From the NCBI GenBank assembly GCA_902806565.1, contig CADCXA010000042.1, forward strand, positions 496,001 to 560,000: 64,000 nucleotides of DNA. The letters run 5' to 3'. The stretch is from Hypoxylon rubiginosum (Eukaryota > Ascomycota > Sordariomycetes > Xylariales > Hypoxylaceae). Shown here piece by piece: positions 43,201 through 55,399 of the stretch (positions within the stretch are counted from its first letter, which is position 1; every line of letters starts with the position of its first letter). A model generated the notes under the pieces. That model did no database searches. It was not told the DNA's origin and saw only the letters and a list, made by a program, of their open reading frames with translations. Position numbers and translations under genes: made by a program.

Positions 43201-44793
43201 AAGCTCGAATATGAGTGGGAAGTCTGGCTCCACCTTCCTGTCACGCAACCGAACACCGAGATCTTCAGCGATTAGGCTATGTGGTTCTCGATGTATGTAT
43301 GAATGCCGGCCAATCTCGAATCGTGACCGAGCAGTGTCGGTGTAGAAGAGTCTATCGATGGAAAGAGCCCCATGTACATACACCACGGACCTCATTCGAT
43401 TAGCCGACCGCGTCGAAGGAGCCAATAAGGGCGATTAGAGATACGCGACTGAAGTCGTCTCCACGAGAACCAAGAACTAAGATATCATAAGCCGAGGGGT
43501 TGGTGTTCCACAAGCTTCACATGCACTCAAAAGGAGGTCTTTTCGAGCTCATGAGGAGGAACGTTACCTGCGCTCAGACCAAGAGAAACTTTCGTGCCTG
43601 AAGGTAGTAGGTATTGACTGCTTTCTGGCTCTCCCCTTAGAGGTGACACAAGCCTAGGTAGAGTGTGTATACCATCATCCACCCCTAGCCAAGAGACCCA
43701 TCAGGATTCGCCAACTCACTTAGGTACCCCGGTCATACACATTTCGGCAAGTGTTCCTCTACACTACAATGCAATACAATACAACGACTACTATGTACGA
43801 TGAAGTCCGGCTAAGGAGCCCTAGAAGTCGACCTGCAGACACCAAACGGTGAAGCTCCAGGCACCCCCTGAAACCCGACCTACCTTGTACCTACCTACCC
43901 AAGGCTCTTTGTTAATTTCCGGTCCGTCTTGACTCCTTCTGCAATCGATACCTACCTACTTTCTATACCGCACTTGCCCGTTCCAGCATAATCTCTAGTA
44001 CCGGTTGCTCCCAAGCTCCTTGGCCCTCGGAGGAATATCGTCGAGTATACCCTCCCTAACCTAAGCGCTCCGGTAATAGAAGTCCTCCCCATGCCTGCTC
44101 GCTAGGTACATGCTCGGTTATTCGCTGGGCATGTATGTATGTATGTATGCATGTACATACTTGGATGCTCTAGCTCGGCGATCAAAAACCCCTGGAGTGC
44201 TAACAGGTAGCTAATACATATTCAGCCTTGCGGAGCTCCAGAAGGATCATTAGAGGTACCTTACCACGTTTCAGCGTCTATAACGTTGGCCCTGTTAGGA
44301 ACGCTCGCGCGAGAGAGAGGCAGAGAGAGAGTTTCGTGGCAAGAATGATTTTTTTCGAGAAGGATCTCTAACAAACCACGCGGCACGAACGATCCGGCAC
44401 AGCCACGTCCTACTCTATAAGTGATCAACGGCACCCACCATCCATCCATCCATCCACCTATTACTAATCAAGGGAGCAAAAGAAAATGGTCGGGGAAAGG
44501 AATGATGCAAGTCGAGTAGCATGCCCCCCTTTCATGGATCTGGAAGGTACCCAATAGTGAGTGACCTAAGCGGTAATGATGATTCGTCATGCTACGAGAC
44601 CTGACTGCCAGTGAATGAATGGTTACAAACTTGTAACCAAACCCCCAAGCATACTAGATGAGTAGATGTAAAATGAAGTGAGGGTTAGCAGTGGGTATTT
44701 TGTTGTCTAAATTCTAACATCCTATGTCTAACATCTTAATTACCCCCCCCAAACACCTGGCCAAAAAAACAAGATTTTCGTGAAGTAATTTAC
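34295..44793. other. 10.5-kb gene-free interval downstream of the C2H2 factor
   Basis: No gene could be supported. The 3' side of the C2H2 gene has a CGA microsatellite at 34314-34333. An 8-bp tandem array (CTACAAGC, five copies) lies at 36921-36960 and a GA-rich tract at about 37155-37198. Tetranucleotide runs occur at about 44130-44160 (GTAT) and 44444-44456 (CATC). Pyrimidine-rich stretches at 37450-37510 and 40596-40665 resemble fungal promoter leaders, but no frame follows them. The part 41,700-43,450 is less AT-rich and has several 60-100-codon frames on both strands; it may hold decayed coding DNA. No tRNA or 5S rRNA gene was recognised. Confidence 0.55.
36921..36960. repeat. 8-bp tandem repeat, CTACAAGC x5
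   Basis: Five head-to-tail copies, one with a T for the first C. A degenerate sixth copy follows at 36961. Confidence 0.85.
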
Positions 44794-47700
44794 CTAGGTA
44801 TACACTCGCTTCGTAGCTTTCACTGCTCTCATTGCTGGCAACGTGTTCTCTTTTCCGGGCTTTCGGCTGATCTCCATGCATAGCATGCGGATCAGGTCGT
44901 GGTTAACCCAGTAGCTCGTGTGAGCGCTCAGCATGTTTAGATACTGTATCTCGAGGGGTCCACTACCCGACCGTAGGAAGAAGTCGATCTGGCCGTTGTC
45001 GTTGAGCAGGAAAGCCTTCTTCTCGGCAATTTCCTCGCGCGAAAAGTCGTGGACTTCCAGCTCGAGCTGCGACGGAAGACGCATAGTTGGCGGCCTTGTG
45101 AGTTCGCCGGCGGTCCCGGTCGCTGGTGTGGTCGTGGCTCCAGGGACAATACTCTTCATTGCGTTGCCCATGGACTGTAGGAAAGACGTCGATGTGCTCG
45201 GAACGTATGCGGTCTTCAAGCTGGCTGCGTACATGGGGTCTAGAGTGCCGTTGAGTAGGTACGCGACGGCGTCTTCCCGTGCCAAGACATTGTAAATATT
45301 GTCTACCGCGATGCAGCCAAATCGTCCTGCGTGCGCACCGATGCTTATATCCATGACGTCGCTAATGTCCGCCCCAGGCTTCCGTCGTCCCCTCCTTGGT
45401 ACAAGCGCACCCTTCTCGAGCAGCAAGAAGAACGCGGCAGGACTGCCGATGAGGAACAAATTCTTGGTGTCGAATTCGAAATGCATCAACTGGAGTGGTG
45501 TCGTCAATTTCAAAGCTGGTGTAGAGGTCGGCTGCCTTGACAACACCTCGATACACATAACGCTGCCGAGAGAGTGGCCGATCAGATGAACCCTCCCCTT
45601 CTCTGCAAAACCCGGGTTGTTCCGGCACCATAGTCTGTAAACGCGATTGGCTTCGCCGACCATAGCAGCCACCATCTTCGGTTTATGATGTGACATGTAG
45701 AACGGAATATCGAACATAACATCGGATATCATGCCCCGGACGGCAGGTATAGTCTTGGGCTCGATGTCCTTCAAGGTGAACCCGCCCGGCGTATAATGCT
45801 CCTTGTCCTCTTCCTTCATTGGGCCACCTTCTTCAAACGAGAGGTTCTGCCTCCAGTTCACAGGAAGAACCATTATGCCATGCTGACCCTCTCTCAAGGC
45901 CCCCTTAACTGTGTCGCTTCGAAGCTCGACATTAATCGCTCGACGGAAGGCATTTATGGCGTGAGTAAAATGGTAGTTTTCTACCCGCTCAGCCAACTTC
46001 TGGCCTATACCGTGAACGACTAGAACTAAATCTGTCACCTGCGCACGTTCCTCTTCGGCTCTGCACGCCGGGCAAGCACCACGACCGGCCGTTTGACGCG
46101 AAATACCACTCGTGGACGTGGGATGTTGATGCTTTTGGCCTTGCTTTTTCTCATGTTTACTCGTCCAGGCTTCATAGTCAAAGCCTCTTACTACTGGGAT
46201 GCCGATGGTGAAGCCTCTCATTATCTTTGCTACTGGACGGCGGCCGTAGTATGCCGAGGGCTTCAAGCTGGGCTTAAGTAAATATGCCGTCGTCTCGTCT
46301 TTATAAATCACATGATACTGTTCGAATTTCTTGTGGGTTGGGAGCGGTGTAGAGTTATCCTCATTCGGAGTCGGTATCAGACTACCTTCCGCAGCTGCTT
46401 CGCCGCGAAAGCAACGAGCAGCACAGAAAGGATTACTAGAAATAGGCGGCTCCATCAGGTCCTCCGCCTTTTTTGACGACTTATTTAGTGCCTTCGGCCA
46501 CAAAGGATGTGAGACTTTCTCTTCGCCGAGAGGACCAACCTCAACGGCACATTTGAGTTCATCGTTCCATGTCTCAGTATGAGGCTTAAGCTCCCTATAT
46601 CCAGCTTCAAGCTGATTAGCTACAGTGGGATCAAGGGGTCTCATATCATCTCTGCTTCGAATTAGTGAAATATTCTTATACCGCCGAGGATAGGGGCAAG
46701 GCAACAATACCGGTAGAACCACGTTGCTCGAAGAACGGTGGCGATATCATTAACAGGAGACCAGTAGATTGGTTTCATTTGTAAAGCGGGCAGTGAGACT
46801 TCATGTAATCTGGAAACGCCGACCGTCACTTCACGCGAAAGAGTCCTTGGAGTATCCACGGGGTTGGGCGCGGATGATGCATTCTCCCCTGATGAGGGAC
46901 GATGATGTTCTACGTCTCCGTTCTTAGTCTCTTTAGTAGGCTTGCTAGGCCTTGAGAGAGTAGTAGCCCTCGGTAAAGATGGCGGTGGGGAAGTGATGGG
47001 AGTTCCTGGCGTGTCTACACGAACAAATGGCCTACCTGAGATACCATCGTCCACAAAAGAGGGCTTCGTAGGAACAGACATACTGATGGCTTTGTCAGCT
47101 GAGAGGTCGTGATCTGGTCCGTGAGATTCTGGTACTGCAGTTGAAGGCCGGCTGTTGGGCTGCTCATCATTTTGGCTTTGTCTCATCAGTGAGTCGACAT
47201 TTGACTGACTTGGAGGTATGCTGCTGGACGGTGCATCTCGTTCTGTTACAGAAGCCGTCGAGTCAGTATGCAGCGTGTTCATCTCACTTATAACAGCCTG
47301 AGCAACTATTTCCCGGTTAAGCTCATGCTGTTTCCGCCTAGCTATGGCACAGAAGGATGACCGTATGGCAATCCCGACATCAGCGAGAAGGTCCGGACAG
47401 CATAATGGCGTAGCGGACTCGGGTTCGGGTAAAGATTCAGTAAAAGGCTGGACCTTTTCCCGCGAGGGACCTTCGCGTGCATGCTTCTCGGCGTGTTGCA
47501 CAGCCAACTGACGTACGATAGTATGCAGCTTCTCGCCATTCGCCTTGGCTAATGAAAGACTGGGAGGTCGATTCTGCCGCGCGTTGTTGTGGTTTTGGCG
47601 ATAGGCATCTGAAGCAAGATTTAGCCAAGCTCTCTCTAGTGCGTTATTGTCTCCAGGCGAGAAGGGTCGAAGACCGCTCCTGGCTATTCTCGGGTCGGTA

Positions 47701-47894
47701 GTGGCAGCGACAGTAGTAGAAAGAGGATCGTCGATGGGGGTGGAAGACAGGTAAAAGTATTGAGCGTTCACTGGCGGAATGTCATCGGCATCTGAGGAGG
47801 GAGCAGGGTGGGATATTGGAGCGAGGCGACATGTCGATCCATAGTTATGTGTTTTCGGAGCTTCCCCGTAGTTGATGAAAGTAGTTGGAGGCAT
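44794..47894 (-). CDS. DDHD-domain phospholipase, PA-PLA1 family
   Basis: Likely intracellular phospholipase A1 of the DDHD family (yeast DDL1, mammalian DDHD1/2), acting on glycerophospholipids at membranes. Exon 1 is 47894-46711. A 59-bp intron (GTATTG...AAGCAG) leads to exon 2, 46651-44794. The product is 1013 residues. The N-terminal part has QYFYLSSTPIDDPLS, typical of fungal members. Across the splice the protein reads ATWFYR-DDMRPLDPTVANQLEAGY. The lipase nucleophile motif is GHSLGS near residue 756. The C-terminal DDHD region includes REDAVAYLLN, GQIDFFLRSG and EIQYLNMLSAHTSYW. The open frame continues upstream to 48011 but starts there with GTG. The ATG at 47894 has a good context (AAC before it) and is preferred. 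The stop codon lies inside an ACCTAGGT palindrome. Confidence 0.93.
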
Positions 47895-48360
47895 GTTCGG
47901 TTGATATTGGAATGTATCTACTCGAGCTGTTTCTGAATATTGATCTCGATTTTCTTGAAATGTTAACGTCCCCTTCTCCTGCGAGTCGAAAGAAACTAAA
48001 CTATCGTACACTAGGCCACAACAAGGGATGTGGTGCTAGCAACAGGCAGCCGCAATAACGAAGGCATGCTTTGGAAAATGTAGGCGCTCGGGACATCTAT
48101 TTTCGGCTGGTCGATCGGTAGGAACGGCTACTTGCACATGAAGAGAATAAGCATCGTAAATGAGCGTAGAGGTTAGGATTCAAATAGGATCTAGTATTGA
48201 TCGTCAACGGTACACAGCATTCTGATATGTTTTCGTAGGTGACCGATTGGTAGAAGTTCGAAAAAAAAGTACAAATTTTTTATTTATTTATTGTAGGGTG
48301 TCATATGCACTATGCATGTGTTTTGTATGCGGCGGTGACGTGGTTACTGAAGATAAATTA

Positions 48361-48396
48361 ATTGGATTGATTGGATTGATTGGATTGATTGGAATG
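48361..48396. repeat. 9-bp tandem repeat, ATTGGATTG x4
   Basis: Three exact copies and a fourth with one change, in non-coding DNA upstream of the phospholipase gene. Confidence 0.85.
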
Positions 48397-50460
48397 GGAA
48401 CGTGGAATGGAACGCAACGTGCAGTGGCTGTAGCCTCAACTGTCAACTGGTGCCTCACTACCCCCGCTGTGGCTGCCTCGTTCTGCTCGCTGTATACCCC
48501 GCCACGCCCACGCCTTATTCTTACTCAGGTTATTGGGACAGCGGGACACCTTTATATTATGGAGCTTTTTCACTTGAATATATCTTGGTATATCAAGCTA
48601 CAACTACACCATCTACGCATCACTCTTGATCTCTATTTTACTATATTATTTCGATTTTCGTAACCCAATTTTCCCTCTATTCTCGATTAACCCTTATCTC
48701 CGCCCGAGGATTCGACAACGTAACTATCATCGAGATCGCCCTCGTTATAGTATGCCTACTTCTCGTTTAAGGTGTATAGCATAGGTGTAATACTCTAACA
48801 CAACAAACTCTCTTACCTGTCCAAGTCCGAAGGGACCTGTGCATATAGCAACGGTCCGTTCTGATAGTTTGTGCTTTGATGTCATGGACGCATATGACAG
48901 TTTAGATCGACACTTTATCGCAGGAGTGTTAGTCTATTTCCACTTATGCGTAATACTTCTACTGCTGACAACCTAATATGCCGGGAAATATTCAAGTACC
49001 GTATAGCCCTGGTTTATTTTGCAAAGTCCAAGCTTTGAGGAAATTCAGATAAAAAGCTTATACTCTTAGTATACGCAATGCTAACGAAGACTAATGAGAT
49101 GCCGTTATGGCCAAGGCTTCGTCCGACGGGGGCTGACGGCTTCGAGAGGCATAGAACGGTATCAATTGTAACCTTGGAATATATCTGAGTGTTCATTCGA
49201 CGTCCCGTTTGCCCCTTTACCAATTGAAATACTAGTCGCCAGAAGAAGAAGTAAGGGATATCGGCTCAATTGGATGCTAGCGGATGCATCCACTAATGTA
49301 CTACTTGCAGTATGCATTGTCACTCAACTACTACACACACACACAGACACAGCTGTTGAACACTCAGACACTCTGGCAGAGGGTCAATCATGAGTGAGAC
49401 CTCCGCTCGAGTTAGGTGGCGAGGGTGGTACTGGCCCTGATGTGTACTGCAGACAAAATACCACCATGTAGTCGATTCTAGTGGCCGTCTTACTTAGTCC
49501 CTGACGATTGGGTCCGAGATGCAGCTTGCCAGTGAAACCCCAGCCGCGGATATGGCAATACAAAATGCTGATAAGTTCCCTTGGGGTGTGCCACACTCGG
49601 AGCGGGGTCTTCAACCTCCTTTATTGGCCAATGATGTCTTGAAATATCTGTGGTCGCGGCATCGACGATGTTTGGATTGCCCCTCGTTTCAACCCGTTGG
49701 CCTTCTTTTTCTCCATCGACCAGACGAGCCAGATTTGCCCCATACTATGCAGACTATGCTGCTTACAATCGTAGCTGCTACGCTGCCCTTGCACATGTAT
49801 GTACGTTGTCGTGGCCATTGCCATGCCATGGCACACTTTCTCTATCATGTCGAAACTCATCATACACCTCGAGGCGGCACGCGAGCCTATCACGAATGGC
49901 CTACCGTAAGCCACTGCAGTTTAGGATCGCAGCTAGTGTGTAAGCCACATGCTTCGCTGGTGACGTGACCCCAAATTCCGAGGAGGAATATCTGAGTGGG
50001 CAGAAAAAGGGAAGTTGTCAACTGATATATCTCTCTTTTATCCTTTTCCTACTTCGTATATACACAAGATACAGTATCCCCTTTCTTTGTCGGTCTGAAG
50101 ATGTCTCGCAAGTCGAACTAGGTCACAGGTAGGTATGTATTAGTATGAAACCTCCAAAACCTTTGTTCGAATCGGGTAGTCTAGGCTCGGATCCATGCAA
50201 CAGGGGCGAGGGGATATGCAGTTCTCTCGGCACTGATCAACGTTTGGAACCCTGGATGGCTCTTTAAAGGATCCCTTTTAGAGGGGAAGGCCTGCCGGAA
50301 AGCGACAAGGCCAGCCAAGGCTAATACAAATAAAGGTGGGCCAAGTCAAATAGTAATGCTATCTACTTCTTGGCGCTGAATGCAAACGAAACGCTATAAT
50401 TTGGTGAATTAGGGGGGCCTGGCAGTCTGGGTCTTGTACCTAATTCTGTCCTACCTTACC

Positions 50461-50520
50461 TAAGGCAAGGCAAGGCAAGACAAGACAAGACAAGACAAGA
50501 CAAGACAAGACAAGACAAGG
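50461..50520. repeat. 5-bp microsatellite, CAAGA/CAAGG x12
   Basis: Twelve pentamers in a row: TAAGG, CAAGG twice, CAAGA eight times, then CAAGG. Confidence 0.9.
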
Positions 50521-51069
50521 CATAGCGCAAGTCTGGTGGTTATCTTCTTTCACAACATCTTTTTCAAAGAAACTCTAGTCCTGTTTGATACGATGGATAA
50601 ATTGAACATACAGATACCTACATATATGTAGGTTCATATGTAGGTAAGAAGAAATAGTGGGTGCAAGTACGCAATTAATCAAGACATCAAGAAGATCGGA
50701 TGGGAGGTAGATCCGTTTTTATAAAGGAACCACTATGAGGTAGACAAGCAGACGAGTAGGGGGAATGGAGAAATGGGGAATAGAAGGAGAACATAGAAAA
50801 GGGAACAATGTGTGTGTAGTACACCATTGGCACCATTGGCACCCTGACCATTGACCATGATCCCATCTGATCCAATCTCGCACCATTATCTATTCGACCA
50901 CAACTCGTCTTATCTACCGCTGGTTCTAGTAAGTACTGCTCTGCTTGGCCGGGGACTGCACGGCACTGCGCTGCATCGTCAGGGATGTGCGATAAGGCTG
51001 CAACTCCCAATCAACATGGTGGAAATCGTTGAAAGCGTGAAACGACTCTGATATACCCTCCCGACCAGC

Positions 51070-51118
51070 CTTTTGACCTTTTTGACCTTTTTGACCTTTT
51101 TGACCTCGACCTTTTGAC
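51070..51118. repeat. 9-bp tandem repeat, CTTTTTGAC x3 with shorter variants
   Basis: Three exact CTTTTTGAC units, preceded by CTTTTGAC and followed, after CTCGAC, by another CTTTTGAC. It lies in the presumed PPS1 promoter. Confidence 0.85.
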
Positions 51119-51804
51119 ATTATATCTACATGTCGTAGGTAGTTACATGCGTCTTGGTCTTTTTCTCCTCACTTGACACCCTTTTTTCCAATCCTCTAAT
51201 TCATTCTATCGTGGCTTTTTGGCCGCCTTCTTATCTCATTCTTGGTAGGTCTCCATTCTTAGATTCCCCTCTCCTCCACTACACACTACATTCACTCTCT
51301 CTCATCCTTGACTCCCCCCCAAGTCACCATCTCCTCACTCCACCCCCCTCCTAGTCAGTCACAGCACAAACAATAGTCAGATCGATTGGGGAGGAAGAGT
51401 ATCAAGTCGTTCAACATTCAACATACACACATTGGGACAGCGTATCGCATTCAACTGACTTCCACACTAAACTGATAACGTACTCCTTAATAGAAGCAAG
51501 ATTTAACAATTAACTTTCTGGCTTATAGACGACATCATCCATTCTCCCCATTCTACACCCTATTCTACCTATCGACAGGCTTGACCCCCGCTATCTACTT
51601 GATCAAGGCTTCCCCCAAATCCTCCCCATCCGCGTCCGCCCCGTTCTAAAACCCCCCCGCAATTTGCGCTTACCAGCTGCACGTTCGCCCCGGTGTTTTG
51701 AACCTGAAGGAGCTTTGGCCCTGATATGAAGTATATGAAGTACAGGGTCGCCAACGTCGTCTGTCAACCTTCTTTAGCAGCAATTATCACATAAACGTAG
51801 GGCC

Positions 51805-54046
51805 ATGAGTAGGACAATGACGACGGTTGCTTTGCCTAGACCAATTCCGCCGCATCGCTCCTCTTCTGGAATCGTTACCTTAACGTCGCCGATAGCAATC
51901 GAGACCATCAACTCTCAGCACGTATCCAGCGCCTCGCCCACGCCCGTTCCAAACAAGCACATACCAGTATGTCCTACCGGTCCAGCGCCAGTTCGCGAGC
52001 CCAACACTCCACCTCCTTCTCCAGGCCGTGAGGATGAATTGCGCCGACCGTCTCTGCTCCATCCGCCGGACAAGTTCGAGCGTCTGGACGCGGGACCGCT
52101 CTCTATCTATAAGATCAGCCCTGCCAACGTAGCGGCCGCTTTAGACTATGTCTCTAGGCAGCCTCTGCCAGACCCTGTGCAGGTCTTCCCCTGGTTCCAT
52201 GGGTTGCATCCCTGCAACCATATCCAGCAGAGTTTCTTCATGAGCAGGAGCAAAGCAGTGCGACAGATACCTAGTTGTCTGCGTGGCATTACTGTTGTCA
52301 AGGCTGATGGCGAGCTCTCTGTTGCACGCCTAAAGGGAGCCATTGCTCCGTCTGAGTTCATGCAGTCAGGTTCAGACGGTGAGTTTGTTGAAGTTGATCC
52401 GAAAGAAGGATTCTCTGTGCGAAACTTTCAGATCCAGGCCGCCAAAACGGCTATAACGTCGGATATTGTCGTATATGGCGAAGATGCCGGCCTCGTCCGC
52501 AAGGTGGGATGGGAGATCGCGTCAGCGCAGTCGAAATGGCGGAGGAAACACGATTCCATTCCGCGATACAATACCTTTATCTGTATCAATCCATTTTCCG
52601 AATTCGAGAAGAAGCACAGTGAAATCGTCGCAGTCAACTCCGAGGGTCGCGTAACGGGCGCCGTTATCGACTTCTTCCACCAAGAGAGGTTAGAAATGTA
52701 TACGATGACAAAAGCGACCGAGATATCATATAATGTGTGGATGGGTCCGACCCCTGAGCCTTCAGGCGAGGAGGAGCAACAATATGATGTTCTTATTGAA
52801 TGCAGCGATCTTGGTCGGCTAAACCCAAGCGCGCTACAAAAAATAGCAGAAAGTCCTGCTGACGGCACGAAACACCCTTACCTCGACTTTCCCTCGTCCG
52901 GAAGTATCCTTCCACCGACGTGGTCCCATGGCGAAGCTGACGGCATACTGGACACGTGCAAGTGGCTCTGGCATATCTCCCACGGGACCTTACCGCCAAA
53001 GTCGGATATGACTGATGTGGACGGGGATTCGAACATGTCAGATGCATCGGAGGCGACCGAGGTGGAAATTGGGAGCCGTCCCCGGAAAATCCTAATACAC
53101 TGTGCCGACGGATACACAGAGTCCACTATGCTGGGCATTGCTTACTTCAGCTATAGCACCGGCCGGCCAGTCCCCGACGCCTGGCTCGACCTGCATACGA
53201 TGAAGAAGCGAAACTTCTTCGCCTACCCAACTGACGTGTCGCTGCTTACTTCGATCGCAGCTCGCCTGCTCCACGAGTCTCCCGTCTGCGCGGACAAGAG
53301 CCTCTCGGAGATCACGAGCCTCGTAAGAAAGGAGCCTCGGTGGCTCGCTTCGCTAGACGGCTCATTCCCGAGTCGCATTCTCGATTACATGTACCTGGGA
53401 AACCTCGGGCACGCTAATAACCCCGATCTGTTGAAGGCGATGGGGATTAATCAGATCCTCAGCGTGGGCGAGACGGCCATGTGGCGGGACGGCGAGTTAG
53501 AGGCCTGGGGGACGGACAACGTACTTGTGGTTGAGAGAGTCCAGGATAACGGCATCGACCCGTTGACTAAAGAATTCGAAAAGTGCTTAGAATTCATCGG
53601 TACGTGCTATCCACTTTCCCCTAACCCTAGGGTTCTTTTTTTTTCGACATAGAGAAAAAAGAACCCCAACTCGCCCCGCTAAGTAAGATCTAAGGCTAAT
53701 ATTAACCTGCATTATAGAGCGCGGCCGCCGGAACGGCACTGCAACGTTGGTCCACTGTCGAGTGGGCGTCTCCCGTAGCGCGACGATCTGCATCGCGGAA
53801 GTGATGCGGTCCATGGACCTCTCGTTTCCACGAGCGTACTGTTTCGTGCGGGCCCGGCGACTCAACGTGATCATCCAGCCACACCTGAGATTCGCGTACG
53901 AGCTCCTCAAGTGGGAGGAGATGCTGCAGGCCAGACGTCAGGGAGCTGAAAATGCCCAAGACGCAACGGGAGAGGGCCGGAGGGAACTCGAATGGGCCGA
54001 GATCGCGAGGGAAATTGCGCTTATGAATCGACCCTATGCGAGGTAA
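51805..54046 (+). CDS. PPS1: dual-specificity protein phosphatase Pps1
   Basis: Cysteine-based tyrosine/serine/threonine phosphatase of the yeast PPS1 type, linked in yeast to S-phase control. Exon 1 is 51805-53599. A 118-bp intron (GTACGT...TATAG) leads to exon 2, 53718-54046, giving 707 residues. The signature HCRVGVSRS lies at residues 611-619, with nucleophile C612 and R618, and comes right after the intron. Residues about 110-470 form the long conserved Pps1 N-terminal region, including the phosphatase-like HCADGYTESTMLGIAYF, whose C-X5-R site is degenerate (no arginine). The dual-specificity domain starts near 510 (SRILDYMYLGNLGHA). The first 100 residues are rich in P and S and are probably disordered. 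The intron contains a strong hairpin. The gene is convergent with ATG18. Confidence 0.95.
53630..53666 (+). repeat. 12-bp hairpin inside the PPS1 intron
   Basis: GGGTTCTTTTTT at 53630-53641 is the exact reverse complement of 53655-53666, with a 13-nt loop. A 12-bp palindrome AACCCTAGGGTT overlaps the left arm. The loop contains a CATAG that could act as a 3' splice site. Confidence 0.75.
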
Positions 54047-55399
54047 AACAAAAACTAACTACTCCTACAAGTTTGGTAATTGGTCTATCCAATTACCATA
54101 CAAAAAAAACATCAGACCCCAGAATCTCCTATCAACTTCTATAGGGTCCTGGCGGTACTACCGGCGATGAGTCACGACTCCACGCTGCCGGATAGCCACA
54201 TCCCTCGGGTTATCACCAGTTGTGCAAGACGAAGTATACAAGTCTTGCGAAATCACTCGAAACCCGAACCCACCATAGGAAGTGGATGTAAAGGGGAAGG
54301 GGAGCTGCGCCATTCTACCCTATTGTCTTTGTATGCGCGGACATACACCCCGTTGTTTTTTTTTTTGTTTTTCAAGGAAACATACCCAGCCATTGTTGGT
54401 TTATGACCATTACGCTTCATCTTGGAGTTTGGCGAAGGCGGTATTTTTAATGACCGGGGGGACTGGATAACGTACTTTTCCACTTCTAACGACGGGATGA
54501 ACCATGACATCTGCTTTTTGTTTTCCGTTCTGTGGAATATGTGACGAAAGGGGGCTGGAAGTTTATGAGGGGGAGGGGAACCACCACCTCTTCGCTTCGG
54601 CCCTGTTGCATCCATCATCATTCATCCGGCGGCGCTGTGGCGCCACTCGTTTTTGGGGAGGTAGTCTCTTTTTCGATCACTTCTAGTGGACATGTCTAAC
54701 GAGGAGTTGGATCTTATGTAACTCATCATATCCTTTTTTAGGGAGGGTTCAGATATATTTTTTGTACTGGTGTAATACAACCTGCATACATGTATGTAAT
54801 TGGGTTAAATGAGGCTCCAGGTTTTACTGGTTTACGACTTGGAATACCAATGCATGACTATCGCCGCGATTGTCCTGTCAGCCAAATATCCCCAATGATT
54901 TGATGGTGTACGCTCTCAAAGTTACCTACCTAGGTAGGAGGTAGGTATTTACATCCTATTATAAGCCATTCACCACGTAACAGTAACATATTCTTTAAAA
55001 GTAACATCATAAAAATTTCGCATTGGTGTAGATTATACTCGATAACCCGCAGCTAGGAATCGAAGCCGCTTAAGACGCCTAACGCTGATGCAGAATTAAG
55101 AGGACCCCCTTTCCGCGTACGTAAAATACAAAAAAAATTCCTTCTGGGGTATGATATCGCTCAGCTTGGTGGGCTTTTTGCATTAAGAGATACGAGTGAT
55201 GAAGAGACGGGGAAAAGAAAACCGGAAAATCGCACGGTTCCCCCTTGACCTAACCAAAACGCCTTCCAAATGCCGAGCTCCTCAGGCGGAGCTACTATGA
55301 AGTAACAAATAGCCATTCCAGAGCTTCCAACCCCTCCAAGTCCGAGTCGTCTTCCAGAATCAGAGGATAACTGTTGGGGCTGGTGCTATAAGGGTCGTC
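54047..55399. other. convergent intergenic region between PPS1 and ATG18
   Basis: This 1.35-kb stretch holds two 3' ends. I see no gene. Short frames at 54080-54686 are unrelated to any family I know. A CCTACCTAGGTAGG palindrome lies at about 54926. The region just past the PPS1 stop has A- and T-rich runs suited to 3' end formation. Confidence 0.55.

Larger units (their letters stand above)
47895..51804. other. 3.9-kb divergent interval between the phospholipase and PPS1
   Basis: It holds two promoters and leaders. Repeats include a 9-bp array (ATTGGATTG) at 48361-48396, twelve pentamers of the CAAGA type at 50461-50520 and CTTTTTGAC repeats at 51070-51118. An 18-bp perfect palindrome lies at 50616-50633. 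A 149-codon frame at 49519-49968 overlaps equally long frames on both strands and shows no protein-like features. From 51,150 to 51,360 the plus strand is very rich in C and T and is probably the PPS1 leader; an intron in that leader cannot be excluded. Confidence 0.55.

Noticed and set aside
43108..43425. 105-codon minus-strand frame as a gene
   Set aside because: The full-length version starts with TTG. The ATG version is 95 codons, without recognisable family or exon partners. It is kept only as part of a possible decayed region.
34295..44793. tRNA or 5S rRNA genes in the long gene-free interval
   Set aside because: I looked for T-loop words such as GGTTCGAATCC on both strands and for 5S-like blocks. 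The few TTCGAA words lack a pairing T-stem and an A-box at the right distance.
47895..48011. Upstream extension of the phospholipase frame by 39 codons
   Set aside because: It starts with GTG and has no in-frame ATG before 47894, which has a good initiation context.
49519..49968. 149-codon frame starting with ATG
   Set aside because: Equally long frames overlap it on both strands, there is no domain, signal or splice context, and its composition looks random.
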